64,000 bases of DNA from Halichoerus grypus (GCF_964656455.1 NC_135717.1:142552308-142616307); one strand, 5' to 3'. Counted from the first letter of the stretch, positions 1 through 12,030 are shown. The notes: generated by a model from the letters alone, not told the origin. Numbers and translations: made by a program.

Positions 1-944
1 TCTCTTTTCCAAACTAGAACATTGTGATGGCTGCTATCTGCCTTGAGCCATAAGGTCCTGAGGAGAAAGATCCAGAAAAAGTAAACAGTGTAAATTTCAA
101 TGTCTCTGTTATTGAATCTAAAATTTTTCTTCAAAGATTAATAAAAACAAATTAATCATATGCATGCTAGTATTAAGTACATCAAATTAGATTATAAAAT
201 TTAGTGGAATACTCAAGTTAGAAATTCATATTGAGAATACTAATGGCTGTTTTTCTGTTGATATCATTCCTTCTGAGAGAACGAGAATAAGAGCAAGCAA
301 AAAAAAAAAAAAAAAAAGGAAAGAAAGGAAAAGACTCAATAATTAAAAGGTAAACTGTTCAAAAAGAAAAACTAACCAAAATATTCTACTTTTATTTTTG
401 TCCTTCCATGAAATGAAAGTCAGATATAGATTTCAAAGAGTGGGAGTAGTATCATAGCATCTCATAGTTATCCATGCCACTTCTTTCATGAAAGCTGGCT
501 TAATTTAGGAGATAAACTCTTTAATAAAAGAACATGAAAGTGTGAAAAGAAATGGAATTTGAAGTAAAAAAAAAAAAAACTTGGACTACTATCTTTTACT
601 CATACCTTCAAAGCAAGCCATTTACATTCTGATCTCTCTTGCTCTGATTTATAAAATACTAAAAATGCCACAATCTCTTGACATAAACCCACTTCATTCT
701 AGAAGGACCTTTGAGGTGTAATATCCACACCAGACTCATATATACTATGACTTTAGTGTTATCAACATCTTAGCTATAATGCTCTATAAATTGGATTTGT
801 TTTCTTATTCTATCAATATATTTAATATATGTTGTCTAATTTTTTTATTGCTATATGAGACTTACCAAATAAGCACAAAGTAGATACCAAAGAGAACATG
901 TTCAACAAGCAAAAGAATGACTTTTGTTTTCATTTCATTATTTA
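1..944. other. PPFIA2 intron, no recognisable feature
   Basis: AT-rich DNA that lies downstream of the first coding exon in the PPFIA2 sense, so it should be intronic. It holds an A-run at about 299-317 and a shorter one near 567-580. I see no conserved protein, RNA gene or young repeat. Confidence 0.5.
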
Positions 945-2640
945 GTACTTTTGAACAAGAGGGCATGCCAGATACTGCTGTGGGCAGAAAATGCAGCTGT
1001 AAACCATTAGAAAAGAATCCCCTGGCTTCATGGAACAGAGACTAGTGGAGAGAGAAATACACAATAAACAAGGCAAAATAATAAAGTATACACTGTGTTG
1101 GATGGTTATGAGTGCTATGGAGAAAAAGCAGAAAAGAGGGATTGGAAATATTAAGAGGGAGCTATTTTAACTTTGAATACATTGATCAGGCATGGCCACA
1201 CTGAGGGGATGGTATCTGAGAAAATCCCTGAAGAGTTGAGAGAGCCAGTCACATGGTTGTTTGGGGGACAACTTTCCAGCCCTAGGGAATAGCCAGTACA
1301 AAGTCCCTAAGGCAGTTGAATGCCTGACATGTTGAACAGCAAAGGACACCAGGATTGTGGGCGTAGAGTGGATGAGGTAGAAAACTGCAGGAGATGATAT
1401 CAGACAGAAAAAGGGAAGGGGGCAGCTGTTTGACCTTTAGGCCAATTTAAAGACCTGGGCTTTTACACTGAGGAGGGGAGGATCTCAGATATTTGAGCAG
1501 ATGTGAAACAAAATTTGACTTACCTTTTATCAGAATCAGGATCTTTCTTGTTGCTATTTTGGCAACAGGCTGATGAGGTACAAGGACATAAGCAAGGAGC
1601 CAGTTAGGAAAATCCTGTCTAATCCAGATAAGAGATGGTGACTCTGACTAGGATGGAGCTGTAGAGGTGATTATTGGGGTTCAAGTCTACATATATTTTG
1701 AAGATAAAATGGAGAGACTTTACTGCGAGGTGGAATAGGGAATGTGTGAAAGAAATAAAACACAGGTTTCGGCCTAAGTCAACAGAAGATTGACGTGGCT
1801 ACTAATTGAGATGCAGAAGAGTGAGTGAAGATCATGAACTCAATTTGGGACATGTTAAATTTCTGCATTTGACATTAGGAGTCTGAAGGTCACGGGAAAT
1901 GTCTGGATTAGAAATGTTAATTCCAGAGTCATCAACATTTAGATGATATGGAGAGCCAGGAGATAGAAGAGATCATCAATTGTGTCAGCCCAGATGGAAA
2001 GAGAAAAGATACAGGTACCGAGTCCTGGAATCATCAAGCATTAATGGGTCTGGAGGATTAGGAGTGTCTGACAACAAACACTGAGGAGTGACCAGTGAGG
2101 TAGGAGGAAAAGTAGGCAAGTGTGCTGCCCTGGAGCCAAATGAAGAAAGTGTTTCAGAAAAGTGGGTAATAACTGCTGATTAACAGGAATGAGACTGAGA
2201 ATTGACCAATGCATTTAGCAATGTGGAGATTATAGATAATGTTCACAAAGCAGAGTAGATGGAAGTTTAGGGGGTAAATGCCTAGCTGGAATGGATTCAA
2301 GAGAAAATGAAGAAAATGTGGAGAGAAATGAGAAATAACGAGTGTATATAATTTTTTTAAGTTTTGCTGTAAAGGGAAAGAAATGGGGTGGTGACTTCGT
2401 AAGGTGAGGTTGTTAACAGAATTTTTTTAAGATGGGAGAAATATAAGAACACTTAATATTGTTGGTTATAACCCACTAAAGATGGATACACTGATGATGT
2501 AGGAAAAGAAGGGGAAAAGTTTTGTTCTGAAATAGCAAGAGGGGATGATTTCTGGACACACGAGAGGGAACTGCCTTTTTTCCAGGAACATGGAAAGTTC
2601 ATTACATTAGAGGATAAAAGGCAATGGAATAACTAGAGAT
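945..2640 (-). mobile_element. Long ancient L2 LINE fragment, antisense
   Basis: This stretch is collinear, in antisense, with the 3' part of the L2 (LINE-2) open reading frame and its 3' end. On the minus strand the reverse-transcriptase catalytic box is still visible at 1929-1937, where codons read V-D-D-S in place of the usual Y/F-A-D-D-S. Further landmarks in order are the antisense of the L2 3' end near 960-1000 and the segment reading GACCAGTGAGGTAGGAGGAAA near 2090. There are many stops and indels, as expected for a family inactive since early mammals. Borders are approximate because no duplication survives. Confidence 0.7.
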
Positions 2641-3404
2641 AATCCTCAGTTACAAGGAATTTACAAATACACATGATATTTACTGGATTATAGGCCTTAC
2701 CTTCTTATTACCACAATATATTCCTAGGAACCATAATTAGCCAAGGTCTTAAAATAAAGCATAGATATCAGCAACACTACACTCTAAGCATAGAACCTGA
2801 CACAGAGTAGGCCCTAAAATATTTGTTGTATAAGTCGTAACTGTTGATTAAATGGTTATGATTAAATCAATAAAGCTAAAGTGTACGCCCTTTGTTATCA
2901 TTTGAAATTAGCAAAAGTATTCAACATATTAGAGAGAACTAGAATTACCCTTTCACATGTAAGTAAACAGAAGTCTCAAAAGTTCAATGGTTTTCCTGTG
3001 TCATGGGGTTTAGCAAAGTTAAAACTGAAATCCAGGTACTATTATTTCTTGTTAAATACTTTTCCATGCAACCCATACTTTCTTGCTTATAAAAAGTATC
3101 TGATGGGCTATAAAGTATGCTCAATACATTAAAAGGTAAAGTTATGATACTATAAAGATTTGAGATCCTTAAATAATTGTGTTTATATAATTATATGAGC
3201 TCTAATAATCTCTTCATATTTCACTCATAATAATGTTGTTTGCCTTATTAAAACTTAGGAGTAGTCATGAGAAATACTTTCAATGGCCCATGTCTCATAA
3301 AGGAAGTTTCCAGAGAAGTTTAATACTTCTTTATATCCAATGAGCATAATGAAATGAAGGAGATGGCTCAGAGTAAAACAAAAGTAAGCCATGAATAAAA
3401 TCCT
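2641..3404. other. Intronic DNA with a possible L2 3' end
   Basis: Mostly unassigned AT-rich sequence. About 2775-2865 resembles an L2 3' end on the plus strand (ACACAGAGTAGGCCCTAAA followed by an ATTTGTTG-like tail). The open frame at 2881-3132 begins with GTG and matches nothing I know. Confidence 0.4.
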
Positions 3405-3565
3405 GGTGAGTACCACTTACCAACTGTGTGGTGTTGAACAAGTTACTTAACCTCTCTGTGCCTCGGTTGTATCATCTGTAAAATGGGAATAATAATAACG
3501 ACCTCATTGGAATGTTGTGAGGATTAACTGAGATGATACATCTAACCAGTTTAATGAAAGAGCTG
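3405..3565 (+). mobile_element. MIR SINE
   Basis: The diagnostic MIR core is present: a GTGTGGTGTTGAACAAGTTA segment, then AACCTCTCTGTGCCTCGGTT, then CATCTGTAAAATGGGAATAA, then GTTGTGAGGATTAACTGAGA. It is an ancient tRNA-derived SINE, diverged and without visible duplications. Confidence 0.85.
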
Positions 3566-6084
3566 GATTCAGAAATCAATATTGTTTATTATGTCTCCTG
3601 ATACCCTCAGGTGAAGAAATGAACCCCAAATAGAATTTCAGGCAGGTGTCTTAGCTTTTCTGTTCATGCTTAGAAAATAAACTATCGGTCCTTTTGTTTG
3701 GGAATTAAATAGTCTAACAATTTCATAGTTCTAGTTCCATACAGGAACAGCCCCAAGCTTCTATCCCACCTAAAGCTCACCCCTTTCACTCAGTTCAGGC
3801 TTATTTCAAGCTTTGAAGTCTGCAATGGAGGATGTGAACACGGTGGTCTCCCTTTATGCTGACATCCTATACTCATAGCAACAGTTCCTGACTCTTCCAG
3901 AGTCAGAGCCTGGGAAACTAAAACTGGAATGTAAGATCACGGTGGAATGTGGTTGACGCAGTTGTCATCTATGGTCAGGGCTTTCTGAATGGCATATACA
4001 CAATCAATGACCCTTCTGGGGTAGGGTCAGGACTTTCTCAAAGAACCCTTTTCCTCAGTTTTACTTGATTCACTCTCAGTTTCTTATTTGGAATCAATCC
4101 TCCAATTTGTCTCTCATTATTCACCACCTGGGGACCTGGGCTTCAAAAAATTACCAACTTTTTTTTTTTTTTTTTTACATTGGAGGACTTGAAGCTTGCC
4201 TACCATGCGACCCTTTAATCTACTACAGAGGCAGGCGCATCTCTAGCCACAGCTGTGTCTTTTAGACATCAGACTCTATATCCTTCAGCTTCTGGAGGAA
4301 ATACATCAAGCTCTCTTAAGTGTTTTCCCTGAAGCTCATCTCACTTGGCTCAACTGAATGGTAATCACCCCAGCCTTCATACATGGAATGGTTACCACCT
4401 CAACCTCTGTAGAGTCTTAGAAATGGAGCTTGAACTAACGTAGGACTTATTAGTTGGATTATGTCTTAGCACTTTCTGTGAATAAAGTCTTACACCTCAC
4501 TTAATTAGCCTCCCTTTAAACAGAAAGACAGAAAGCCTCCCATTTGAATATCTGGATGCTTAAATAAAGCACTGCTTGGCATAGTGGGAGTGTTCAGAAA
4601 TATTAGCTATGGCTATTATTCATCATATCTTTATTATTTAAGATTTAAGGAGGGGATCGATGAGGAGCTGCTCACAGAAAAAGAAATGGGGAGGAAAAAG
4701 TCAAAAAAAATTAAAAAACCAAGACAGTGTGGTGTCATATAAGTTAAGAGAGTAAGGTGTTTGGCTTTTTTTGTTTTGTTTTGCTCTTTGAGAAGGGAGC
4801 AATCACTGTGTCAAACTTTGCAGTGAATTTTAATAAAACAGACCTACTGCATTCATCAACTGCCTACTGGTGACATCATTTTGAGCAAGGAGTCTGAGGG
4901 AAAGCCAGACTTCAGTTGCTCAAAAGTGAATAGAAAATGAAGAAAGTGAGACAGTGAGAACAAACAAGTTGGGAAATAAAACGTCAGGAAAAGAAAAGAT
5001 AGACTGGTGGCTAAGCAGAGACACAGTGTTAAGTGACTCTTTTGTTGGTCTTGTACTTTTCCTTTTAAGAAATAAATTTGAATATGTTACCAAAAAAGGC
5101 AGTTGATAGAGCAAGAACAATTGAAGATAGTAGATACAGAGAAAAAATAATAATCAAAGGGACATGAGAACAAGGCATCAAAGATTTAGAGGAAGGTATT
5201 AGCCTTAACCAGAAAGGGCAATGCGTAAGATTGGAGAACAGAAGTAAATGAAGATGAGTATGAGAGTAAATAAGTGTATGGGAGTATGCGGGAAAAGAAT
5301 CAGTATTGAAGGACAACATAACGAGTAGCTAGAAAAGGAATGATTATAAAGAATTTAGGACATGGGAATTACAAGATGAAATAATTAATAGTATTGCTTG
5401 GCACCGGAGATGCCAAGGGGCATGAAGAATGAAAGAGAATCACTAGATTTGCAAAGTATGTATCCACTGGTAGCATACACGAGTGTATTTTTAAGAGAAC
5501 GGTGATGATAAAAGCTTGATTATAAAGGTTAAAAAAGAGATATAAATAAAGTGATATAAATCATGAGACACAAAGGCTGCTAGTGAACACCATTTCATTT
5601 GGCCAGGGGAAAATAACTAATTGGAGGAAAGAAGCATACCTCCTACCTGTGAAATGCACCTATTGATGCTGTTATTATTACTATAGATATTATCATCATT
5701 ATCCTTAGCCAACCTTAACTGCACAATTTTACTGGGTAATAATGAACACTAGCACAAATTGAAAGCACTAAAAATCCTTACTCTCTACAATCTTTACCAA
5801 ATTTTGCAAGTCCCTTTATTTACCTTTAAAAAAAAAAAAAAATTCTTAACTACACTCTGCTAAATGGTTTCCCCAAATTTTCCACTTCCTCAATGGCCAG
5901 TCTCACATGTCCCTTGATTAAGTCAAACAACATCCCTTCGTTGCTGAGAAGATAACATCTGGATCGAGCTCTTTCCTTTTCAATGAAACTTAATGCCACT
6001 GCACTAAGCATTTTATCCCTTCTCCCATCAAAGATGTTGCATCTTTTGCTCCCTCTTATTATAGTTATTCTCTTTTCTTAATAG
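3566..6084. other. Intronic DNA, little recognisable
   Basis: Roughly 2.5 kb with no coding exon. About 4555-4625 looks like a MIR 3' end (GCTTGGCATAGTGGGAGTG, ending ATTAGCTATGGCTATTATT). A T-run of about 18 sits near 4158-4175 and an A-run near 5827-5841. Purine-rich stretches at 4880-5340 yield long minus-strand open frames of low complexity, without any family signature. Confidence 0.4.
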
Positions 6085-6300
6085 GTGCATTTCACATTTA
6101 TTGAGCATGTACTATCTGTGAGGCACTGAATTGATCATTTGACACATTCCAGCTCATTTATTTCTCGTAATGATCCTATGAGACTGGTTCTATCATTGTT
6201 TGAATTAACTACTTTGACCAAAGTCATTGAGCTAGTAAGTTACAAGCCAGAAAAGATATTTAGGTAGTCTGCCTCCAAAATAAAAGTGATTCTCTTTTAA
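6085..6300 (-). mobile_element. MIR SINE, antisense
   Basis: Reads as the reverse complement of MIR: TTTATTGAGCATGTACTATC, a CTCATTTATTTCTCGTAATG segment, then TCATTGAGCTAGTAAGTTAC near 6224-6242. Degenerate, with approximate borders. Confidence 0.65.
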
Positions 6301-6334
6301 GTGATGAAGGTGTCACTTAAATACTTTGTGTTTT

Positions 6335-6540
6335 TTTTTTTTTTTTTTTTTTTTTCAAAGATTTTATTTATTTGACAGAGAGAGACACAGCCAGAGAGGG
6401 AACACAAGCAGGGGGAGTGGGAGAGGGAGAAGCAGGCTTCCCGCGGAGCAGAGAGCCCGATGTGGGGCTCGATCCCAGCACCCCGGGATCATGACCTGAG
6501 CCGAAGGCAGACGCTTAACGACTGAGCCACCCAGGCGCCC
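6335..6540 (-). mobile_element. Can-SINE (tRNA-Lys derived), young
   Basis: A full-length carnivore SINE in minus orientation. It starts with a long T-run (the A tail), followed by AAGATTTTATTTATTTGACA, GA-rich sequence, and the head ending CACCCAGGCGCCC. It is flanked by a direct repeat TACTTTGTGTTTT at 6322-6334 and 6541-6553. It also interrupts the sequence just after an old MIR. Confidence 0.95.
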
Positions 6541-6719
6541 TACTTTGTGTTTTAAAATGTCAAAATATAAACATATTCCTGCTCTCCAAAAGTAGCCTCT
6601 TTCAACTTAATTCCTTTTCGGGGTATACTACTAGCATACCCCCATTTATGGAAAATGCCTCCTGACATTTTTAAATGTTCAGGGTTTCTGAAGCATATAC
6701 ACACACCTCCTTTCAACCA

Positions 6720-6865
6720 CTCCCAAGAGAAGGTATCATCCCTCCTTCCAATTAAGGAAATAGAGTTTCAGAGAAGTCAAGTTACTTACCAATGGTCCCT
6801 CAGCTAATAAGTGAAACTCCAATTCAAATTCAGATCTTCTGATTCAACTTCAAAGTCTTGGCCAT
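6720..6865 (-). mobile_element. MIR SINE, antisense
   Basis: Reverse-complement MIR order: AATTAAGGAAATAGAGTTTC, AGAGAAGTCAAGTTACTTAC, CTCAGCTAATAAGTGAAAC, then a TCAGATCTTCTGATTC segment. Diverged. Confidence 0.7.
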
Positions 6866-7481
6866 TCAGTTCATTACCAGTCCTTGTCCATCCTTTCTCC
6901 TCAATATTCTTTCCATTTCTATTGTCTTTCTTAGATTCAAGGCTCACAATCCTATTTCAAGTTCCCACAACCCTCTAGAACTATTACATTATCATGATAC
7001 GCTCGCTAATAAAATAATGGCCCAAGTGACTCTTTTAGCTTATATTTGTGGTAGACCAATTGCAGTGGTGGTCCTTGTGCTTCAACCCTCCCTATAATTT
7101 TGCCATGTAATTTCATATTGCTTTCCACTCTGTCTCTAGGATTGACCATGAAGTATTACCAAAAGAAGACTCAAGCAGAAACTTAAAAAGAACTTGCTTA
7201 TTTCTGCTTTGCTCTTACTCTTCTTCCATGACTATGAGAACCTGCCAGTGCTGGCCTATTGCAGGATTACACACATGGATAGAGCTAAGTGGCCCCGGTT
7301 GGTCCAGCCAAGGTCATCCTGGATCAAACAATAGCCAGTTAACATACAGCTAACTGGACCAACCTTCAGCTAACCAATGGCATAAGTGAGCTAGCCAAGA
7401 TCAACCAATCCAAGTCAAGATCAGCTGAATTCCATAAACCCAAAATTTTGCATGAGATTTTACAGCACAGTTTTGTGTTGT
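6866..7481. other. Possible ancient MLT-type LTR remnant
   Basis: About 7010-7470 carries blocks reminiscent of old mammalian LTR sequences: TTGCTCTTACTCTTCTTCCA, CCATGACTATGAGAACCTGC, and repeated CCAGCCAAGGTCA/CCAAGATCAACC units. This is a recalled resemblance only. The segment 6866-7010 is unassigned. Confidence 0.3.
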
Positions 7482-7498
7482 TACATAACATAATTTTA

Positions 7499-7801
7499 TT
7501 TTTTTAAGTTTTTATTAAAATTTCAGCTAGTTAACATAGTGTTATATTAGTTTCAGGTGTACAATATAGTGATTCAACACTTTCATACAATACCCAGTGC
7601 TCATCAAAGTGTACACCTTAATCCCCATCACTTATTTAAACCCATCCCCCCACCCACCTCCCTTCTAGTAACTATCAATTTGTTCATTACAGTTAAGAAT
7701 CTGTTTCTTGCTTTGCCTCTTTCTCTCTTTTTTCCCCTTTGTTCTTTTGTTTTGTTTCTTAAATTCGAAATATGAGTGAAATCATATAGTATTTGTCTTT
7801 C
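7499..7801 (-). mobile_element. 5'-truncated L1 3' end
   Basis: The carnivore L1 3' UTR in minus orientation: T-rich start, then AGCTAGTTAACATAGTGTTA, ATACCCAGTGCTCATCA and AGTGAAATCATATAGTATTT. A near-perfect duplication TACATARCATAATTTTA flanks it at 7482-7498 and 7802-7818, which fixes both ends and shows a single truncated insertion of about 300 bp. Confidence 0.88.
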
Positions 7802-8107
7802 TACATAGCATAATTTTAGTGATAGCTAGCTGATGAGTATGTTATATAATCCATCTTAAATCAAAATGGCAGAATAATACTCTTCCATTATTACCTCATC
7901 ACCAGTTCACTCAAAATTCTACTGATCATTCTATATACAAACTCCTATTGTTAGCTGTCACCATATATATGAATAGGTCATATTCCTCCACTGCCACTAT
8001 ATAAAATTTCATTCCTACCCTACAACTCTTCGACAAAAATATCTGTCAGTTATTCTCCTTATTTGATTCTGATTTAGGATAGAAAGAATATCCTTGAATT
8101 CTTTCCA

Positions 8108-8245
8108 ACATTTTTTTAATTATTTTATTTATTTATCTGACATAGAGAGAGAGAGAGCATAAGCAGGGGGAGCAGCAGAGGGAGAGGGAGATCATGACCT
8201 GAGCTAAAGGCAGATGCTTAACCTACTGAGCCACCCAGGAGCCCC
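8108..8245 (-). mobile_element. Can-SINE with internal deletion
   Basis: The minus-oriented tail and head of a Can-SINE are joined directly. GGAGAGGGAG is followed at once by ATCATGACCTGAGC, so the block that normally carries GCAGGCTTCC and the GGGCTCGATCCC motif (about 60 bp) is missing. The flanks CCAACATTTTTTT and TCCAAAATTTTTT form an imperfect duplication. Confidence 0.85.
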
Positions 8246-8784
8246 TCCAAAATTTTTTGAAAATACCTCTTTAATATCACTTTCCCATGAAACTTTCTGT
8301 ATTTAATCATATGTCAATATTATAGCTCAAAATTTTTTCAGTACTTCTATAAGCTTCTAGTACTATATTAATTTGGATCCATTTATATATTTTTTCTAAG
8401 CAACTCTATTTCCTAAATTCTCTGGGAGCCAAATTATGTTCCTTTTATTCCCTATCCCCTTTACAAATATATATAACAATTTAATAATACACAGAAGACC
8501 CTCAATATATGCTAAATAAAGTGCTAAAAAGAATTGTAAACTTTTATAAATAATGATTTTTAAAAATGGAAAACTCACTTCTTCTCTCCCCTTTCCTTTA
8601 AATATTCTTACTAAGTATATTAGTAACTGACAAATATCTGTCCTGTTTTCAAAAAATTTAATACTATTTGATCAATATTCCTAGTAAATTATTTGAAGGC
8701 TCATTGACATAATATATAGAAATTAATTTATCTTTTGGCATTCTGAATAAACAGACACAAGTCTTTTCATATTTAATGCATTAC
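8246..8784. other. Intronic DNA, nothing recognised
   Basis: AT-rich sequence without a recognisable repeat, exon or RNA gene. Confidence 0.4.
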
Positions 8785-8801
8785 AAATTAATTAGTTTTT
8801 A

Positions 8802-8988
8802 ATATTTTATTTATTTATTTGACAGAGAGAGAGATAGCGAGAACAGGAACACAAGCAGGGGGAGTGGGAGAGGGAGAATCAGGCTTCCTGCCGAGCAGGG
8901 AGCCCGATGCGGGGCTCGATCCCAGGACCCCGGGATCATGACCTGAGCCGAAGGCAGACGCTTAACGACTGAGCCACCCAGGCACCCC
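8802..8988 (-). mobile_element. Can-SINE, young
   Basis: Full-length minus-oriented Can-SINE ending GAGCCACCCAGGCACCCC. It is flanked by a perfect 17-bp duplication AAATTAATTAGTTTTTA at 8785-8801 and 8992-9008. Confidence 0.95.
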
Positions 8989-9024
8989 AATAAATTAATT
9001 AGTTTTTACTTATGTTACTTTCTT

Positions 9025-9165
9025 TAATCATCACAAACTACCCTGTGAGGTGTTAGTATTAACTGATTTTTGTAGTATGGAAATCTGAAGTCCTGACGCA
9101 AGTTGATATATGAAAGAGTCACAATACAAACTAGATCTTCCTATTTCAAGTTTATTGCTCCTTCT
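9025..9165 (-). mobile_element. Probable MIR SINE, antisense
   Basis: Weak reverse MIR order: ACTACCCTGTGAGGTGTTAG, then GGAAATCTGAAGTCCTGACG, then a GAAAGAGTCACAATAC segment. Strongly diverged. Confidence 0.4.
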
Positions 9166-9189
9166 CCAACCAAATGAATGCATTCTGTT

Positions 9190-9720
9190 CTGGTTTTACT
9201 TTAAAAGCCCTCACTACGGACCTGGTACTCCACTGGTTCAGGGCATTGTAGATGATTATGATACTTTCCTATTCTTAAGGAGCATATAGTCTAGGTTGGG
9301 AAACAGGCATATAAGCAGATAATTTGATGATAAAATGGGAACTTATAAGGCTAAGAAACACAGAGGAAATGTACCTGGGGGTTCAGAGAAGGCTTCCTGG
9401 AAGAGATAAATTCTTGGTTAAGATGAGAAGTGAGGCAAAGACATTGAGGAAGAACATTACGGGTATATAGATGAATATGCATGAAGAAGATATTGGAAAA
9501 GCACGAAGTTTCATGGGCTGGAAAAGCATGAAGTTTGTGTATTATTCAAACAATGGCATGACACCTTAGCTAAAGTGGAAATGTTAGGAGATGGAAAAAG
9601 AAAGAAGTTTGGGACCAGGTGCAAAAAAAAAAAAAAAAAAACAGAAAAGAATAGAGATTTGAGAGTTATTCAAGAGATTAAAAACAATATGGCCCAGTGA
9701 TGATTGAATTTAGGACTTTC
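9190..9720 (-). mobile_element. L2 LINE fragment, antisense
   Basis: Antisense L2 3' region in the same order as the copy at 945-2640: GTTCAGGGCATTGTAGATGA, TTAAGGAGCATATAGTCTAG, AGGCTTCCTGGAAGAGATAA. An A-run follows at about 9621-9641. Borders approximate. Confidence 0.55.
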
Positions 9721-10183
9721 AGTATCTGGGTGAGGAGACTGAGCACCATATTTGGGTAGGAAATGGGAGGCAGAGGATGACTGAGTTTGAGGCACATTGA
9801 ATCTGAGGTTCTATGGAACATTAAGATGCATCTGTGCATAAGAAAGGTAAAAATTGAGTGTGTAGCTTAGAAACATCAGGCCTGGAGATATGGAATTATT
9901 AGTACTCTTTAAACACCCAGTCACATATGAAAAACTAAACACTATGGCTACAAAATACTTTACATGGTTAGGATTGTTAAAATCATTGCTACATTTGTTC
10001 ACAAAGCAATGTTGAGAGAGAAAGTGACTAAAGCAAAGCACTAAATCACCAACACCTAAAAGTATTGTATAAAACATAATATGTCACAAAGTTTGACCCT
10101 GCTTTGAATTCTATCCCATGTTTGTTACAATAATTTTCATTTTTATGTTATTGTAGTAGTTTTCAATTTTACATGCTTTATTA
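9721..10183. other. Intronic DNA, nothing recognised
   Basis: Unassigned sequence between the L2 fragment and the candidate retrocopy. The minus-strand open frame at 9811-10077 resembles no known family. Confidence 0.4.
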
Positions 10184-11100
10184 TTTTTTTTTACTGCAAA
10201 GAAAATTTATTTTACATATTGCTAGCCGTGAATTTTTGTCGTTAGTTCACACATAAATCTGCCTAGTGCCACTATCCAAATGGCAGGACCAGTTTATGTC
10301 CACACTTCACTCTGTATTTACAAAGAGAATTTGCACGACTTACATAAATGTAAACTCTCAGTGAAGGTTTAACAATGGAGATGCAATCTAACATCCATAA
10401 TATCTGATGTTTTACAGACAGCAATGTTTTATGCCTCAAAACTCATATATATAGTTATTTTCTCCTTCCAGCTAAATATCCAATGCTAATGCCACAAAAC
10501 AGCATAGGCACACTGCTTACAAAATAGTCAAAAAGATTCAAAGATACCAATTAAAGAAGAATATCCCTCTACTGCTTGCAGAAAACCTACAGCCCTTAAG
10601 GTACAGATTAGATTATTAAAAGCTTGCTTTAAAAATATGACAGGACCATCACTGTCTTTAAGGACCTGTGGATTGCTAGTGTTACTCAAATATTTATAAC
10701 AGTAAAATGCAAATTAACATTGAAAAAAGTGTCAAAGTATTTGTAAAAGACTTTGGAACTATGTCCATCTAAATGTACAGGTTCATAATCTGTAACCTAT
10801 AATTCCAAAACCCATATACTTTGAAAACTGATATTTCATTTTTAAGTGTGTTGCTAACTTGATTGGTGCAAAACTAGACCTGTAGTAGCATGAGAGATTT
10901 ATGGTCTTTATTTTTCCCATGCAATGGGAATATTCATAGAATTCTCTTCAGATACGAAAATGTATAATTATGAGGTGCTTCCCAGAATCCATCTGGAGAA
11001 GTGTTCCATAATATACATCATACACATACAAAAAAATCAAGAAAATTCTGAACTCTAAAATACAACTGACCCCAGGGGTTTTGAATAAGAGATTACAGAC
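10184..11100 (-). pseudogene. Candidate retrocopied 3' UTR (or unused terminal exon)
   Basis: On the minus strand a polyadenylation signal AATAAA (plus-strand TTTATT at 10206-10211) is followed after 13 bases by an A9 run (10184-10192) and more A-rich bases. That is the arrangement at the 3' end of a reverse-transcribed mRNA. The roughly 900 bp upstream in that sense are free of recognisable repeats and look like a vertebrate 3' UTR, AT-rich with no open frame. I cannot name a source gene. I found no convincing target-site duplication, so the far border is a guess. Alternatives are an internal polyadenylation site of PPFIA2, which runs the same way, or chance. Confidence 0.3.
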
Positions 11101-11649
11101 CAGTATAATTAAAATTCAAAACTTAAAATTTTAGATTTTACTATAATCAAGATATTCAATACAACAGAATTGCTAGAATTTATTTATTATTGTACCTTTA
11201 AGAAAAGATTTATCTGCACAATATAGTATGTATGAAAGCATTTCCAGTTTTCTCCTCTTTTCCCCAAATATATTTTGTTCACTCTTCCTTTTACAGATAG
11301 AGAAATAACTTAAACACTTAAATTATTCTTAGAATCAGTTTGATAGTGTTAGGATCCAAACTGACAGAATCAGGCTTGGATAAGATATACAAAGATAATG
11401 CAGGAGGGATATATGCATAGTCCTACACATAGGACCAAGGAATCAACTTCCAACAAGAGTTTAGGGAAAATGGGAACGCATGCAGCATTTATGCAACTCA
11501 ATTATAAACCTCAGGTGACTATTGTCCCAGGGCATACTGAAAGTATGTTGAACTTGCCCCCACGTATAATGTAATCCTAGGCTTCTTTAATAAAACACTT
11601 TATCCAGAAAGAAAAATGATTGCTCATTCTATGCTTGTCACAGAAGATA
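11101..11649. other. Intronic DNA, nothing recognised
   Basis: AT-rich sequence. About 11270-11350 has a faint reverse-MIR look (CCTTTTACAGATAGAGAAAT). Nothing else assigned. Confidence 0.35.
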
Positions 11650-12030
11650 ACGAATAGTGTGAGGAGTCCAGGAGCCAATTTAACACTATTAAGCAACTCA
11701 TATAATCTTAAAGGAGAGTAAGCATGATGGTGATCTTTCAAAAATCACCTTATGAAGAACAGTTGCAAAGACTGAAATGTCAACCTTGAAAAATATAATA
11801 ATTGGTGAAGATGTGATAGCTGTCTTTTGAAATGAATCAACTCTTTGTGTATTTAAACAAACCAGTTAGAGTTACTGAAAATACTATTGCATCTTAACAC
11901 AAGATAAGCTGACTGAAAATGAAAACGACTGGAACAGGGGTTCTTCATATAGGGTTACAGGGTTTCTTGATAGGGATGTGATAAAGGACTCTAGGTGATC
12001 CTTTCCATTCTGAGAGTCTTCAATATCTCA
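11650..12030 (+). mobile_element. Probable ancient CR1/L3-type LINE remnant
   Basis: Blocks recall the 3' region of CR1/L3 LINEs in order: ACCTTATGAAGAACAGTTGC, GAAGATGTGATAGCTGTCTT, then AGGTGATCCTTTCCATTCTG with GAGAGTCTTC, which resembles the CR1-type 3' terminus. Very diverged, so both family and borders are tentative. Confidence 0.45.

Noticed and set aside
6335..6540. tRNA-like promoter boxes in SINE heads
   Set aside because: They belong to tRNA-Lys-derived Can-SINEs, here and at the other listed copies; none is a functional tRNA gene.
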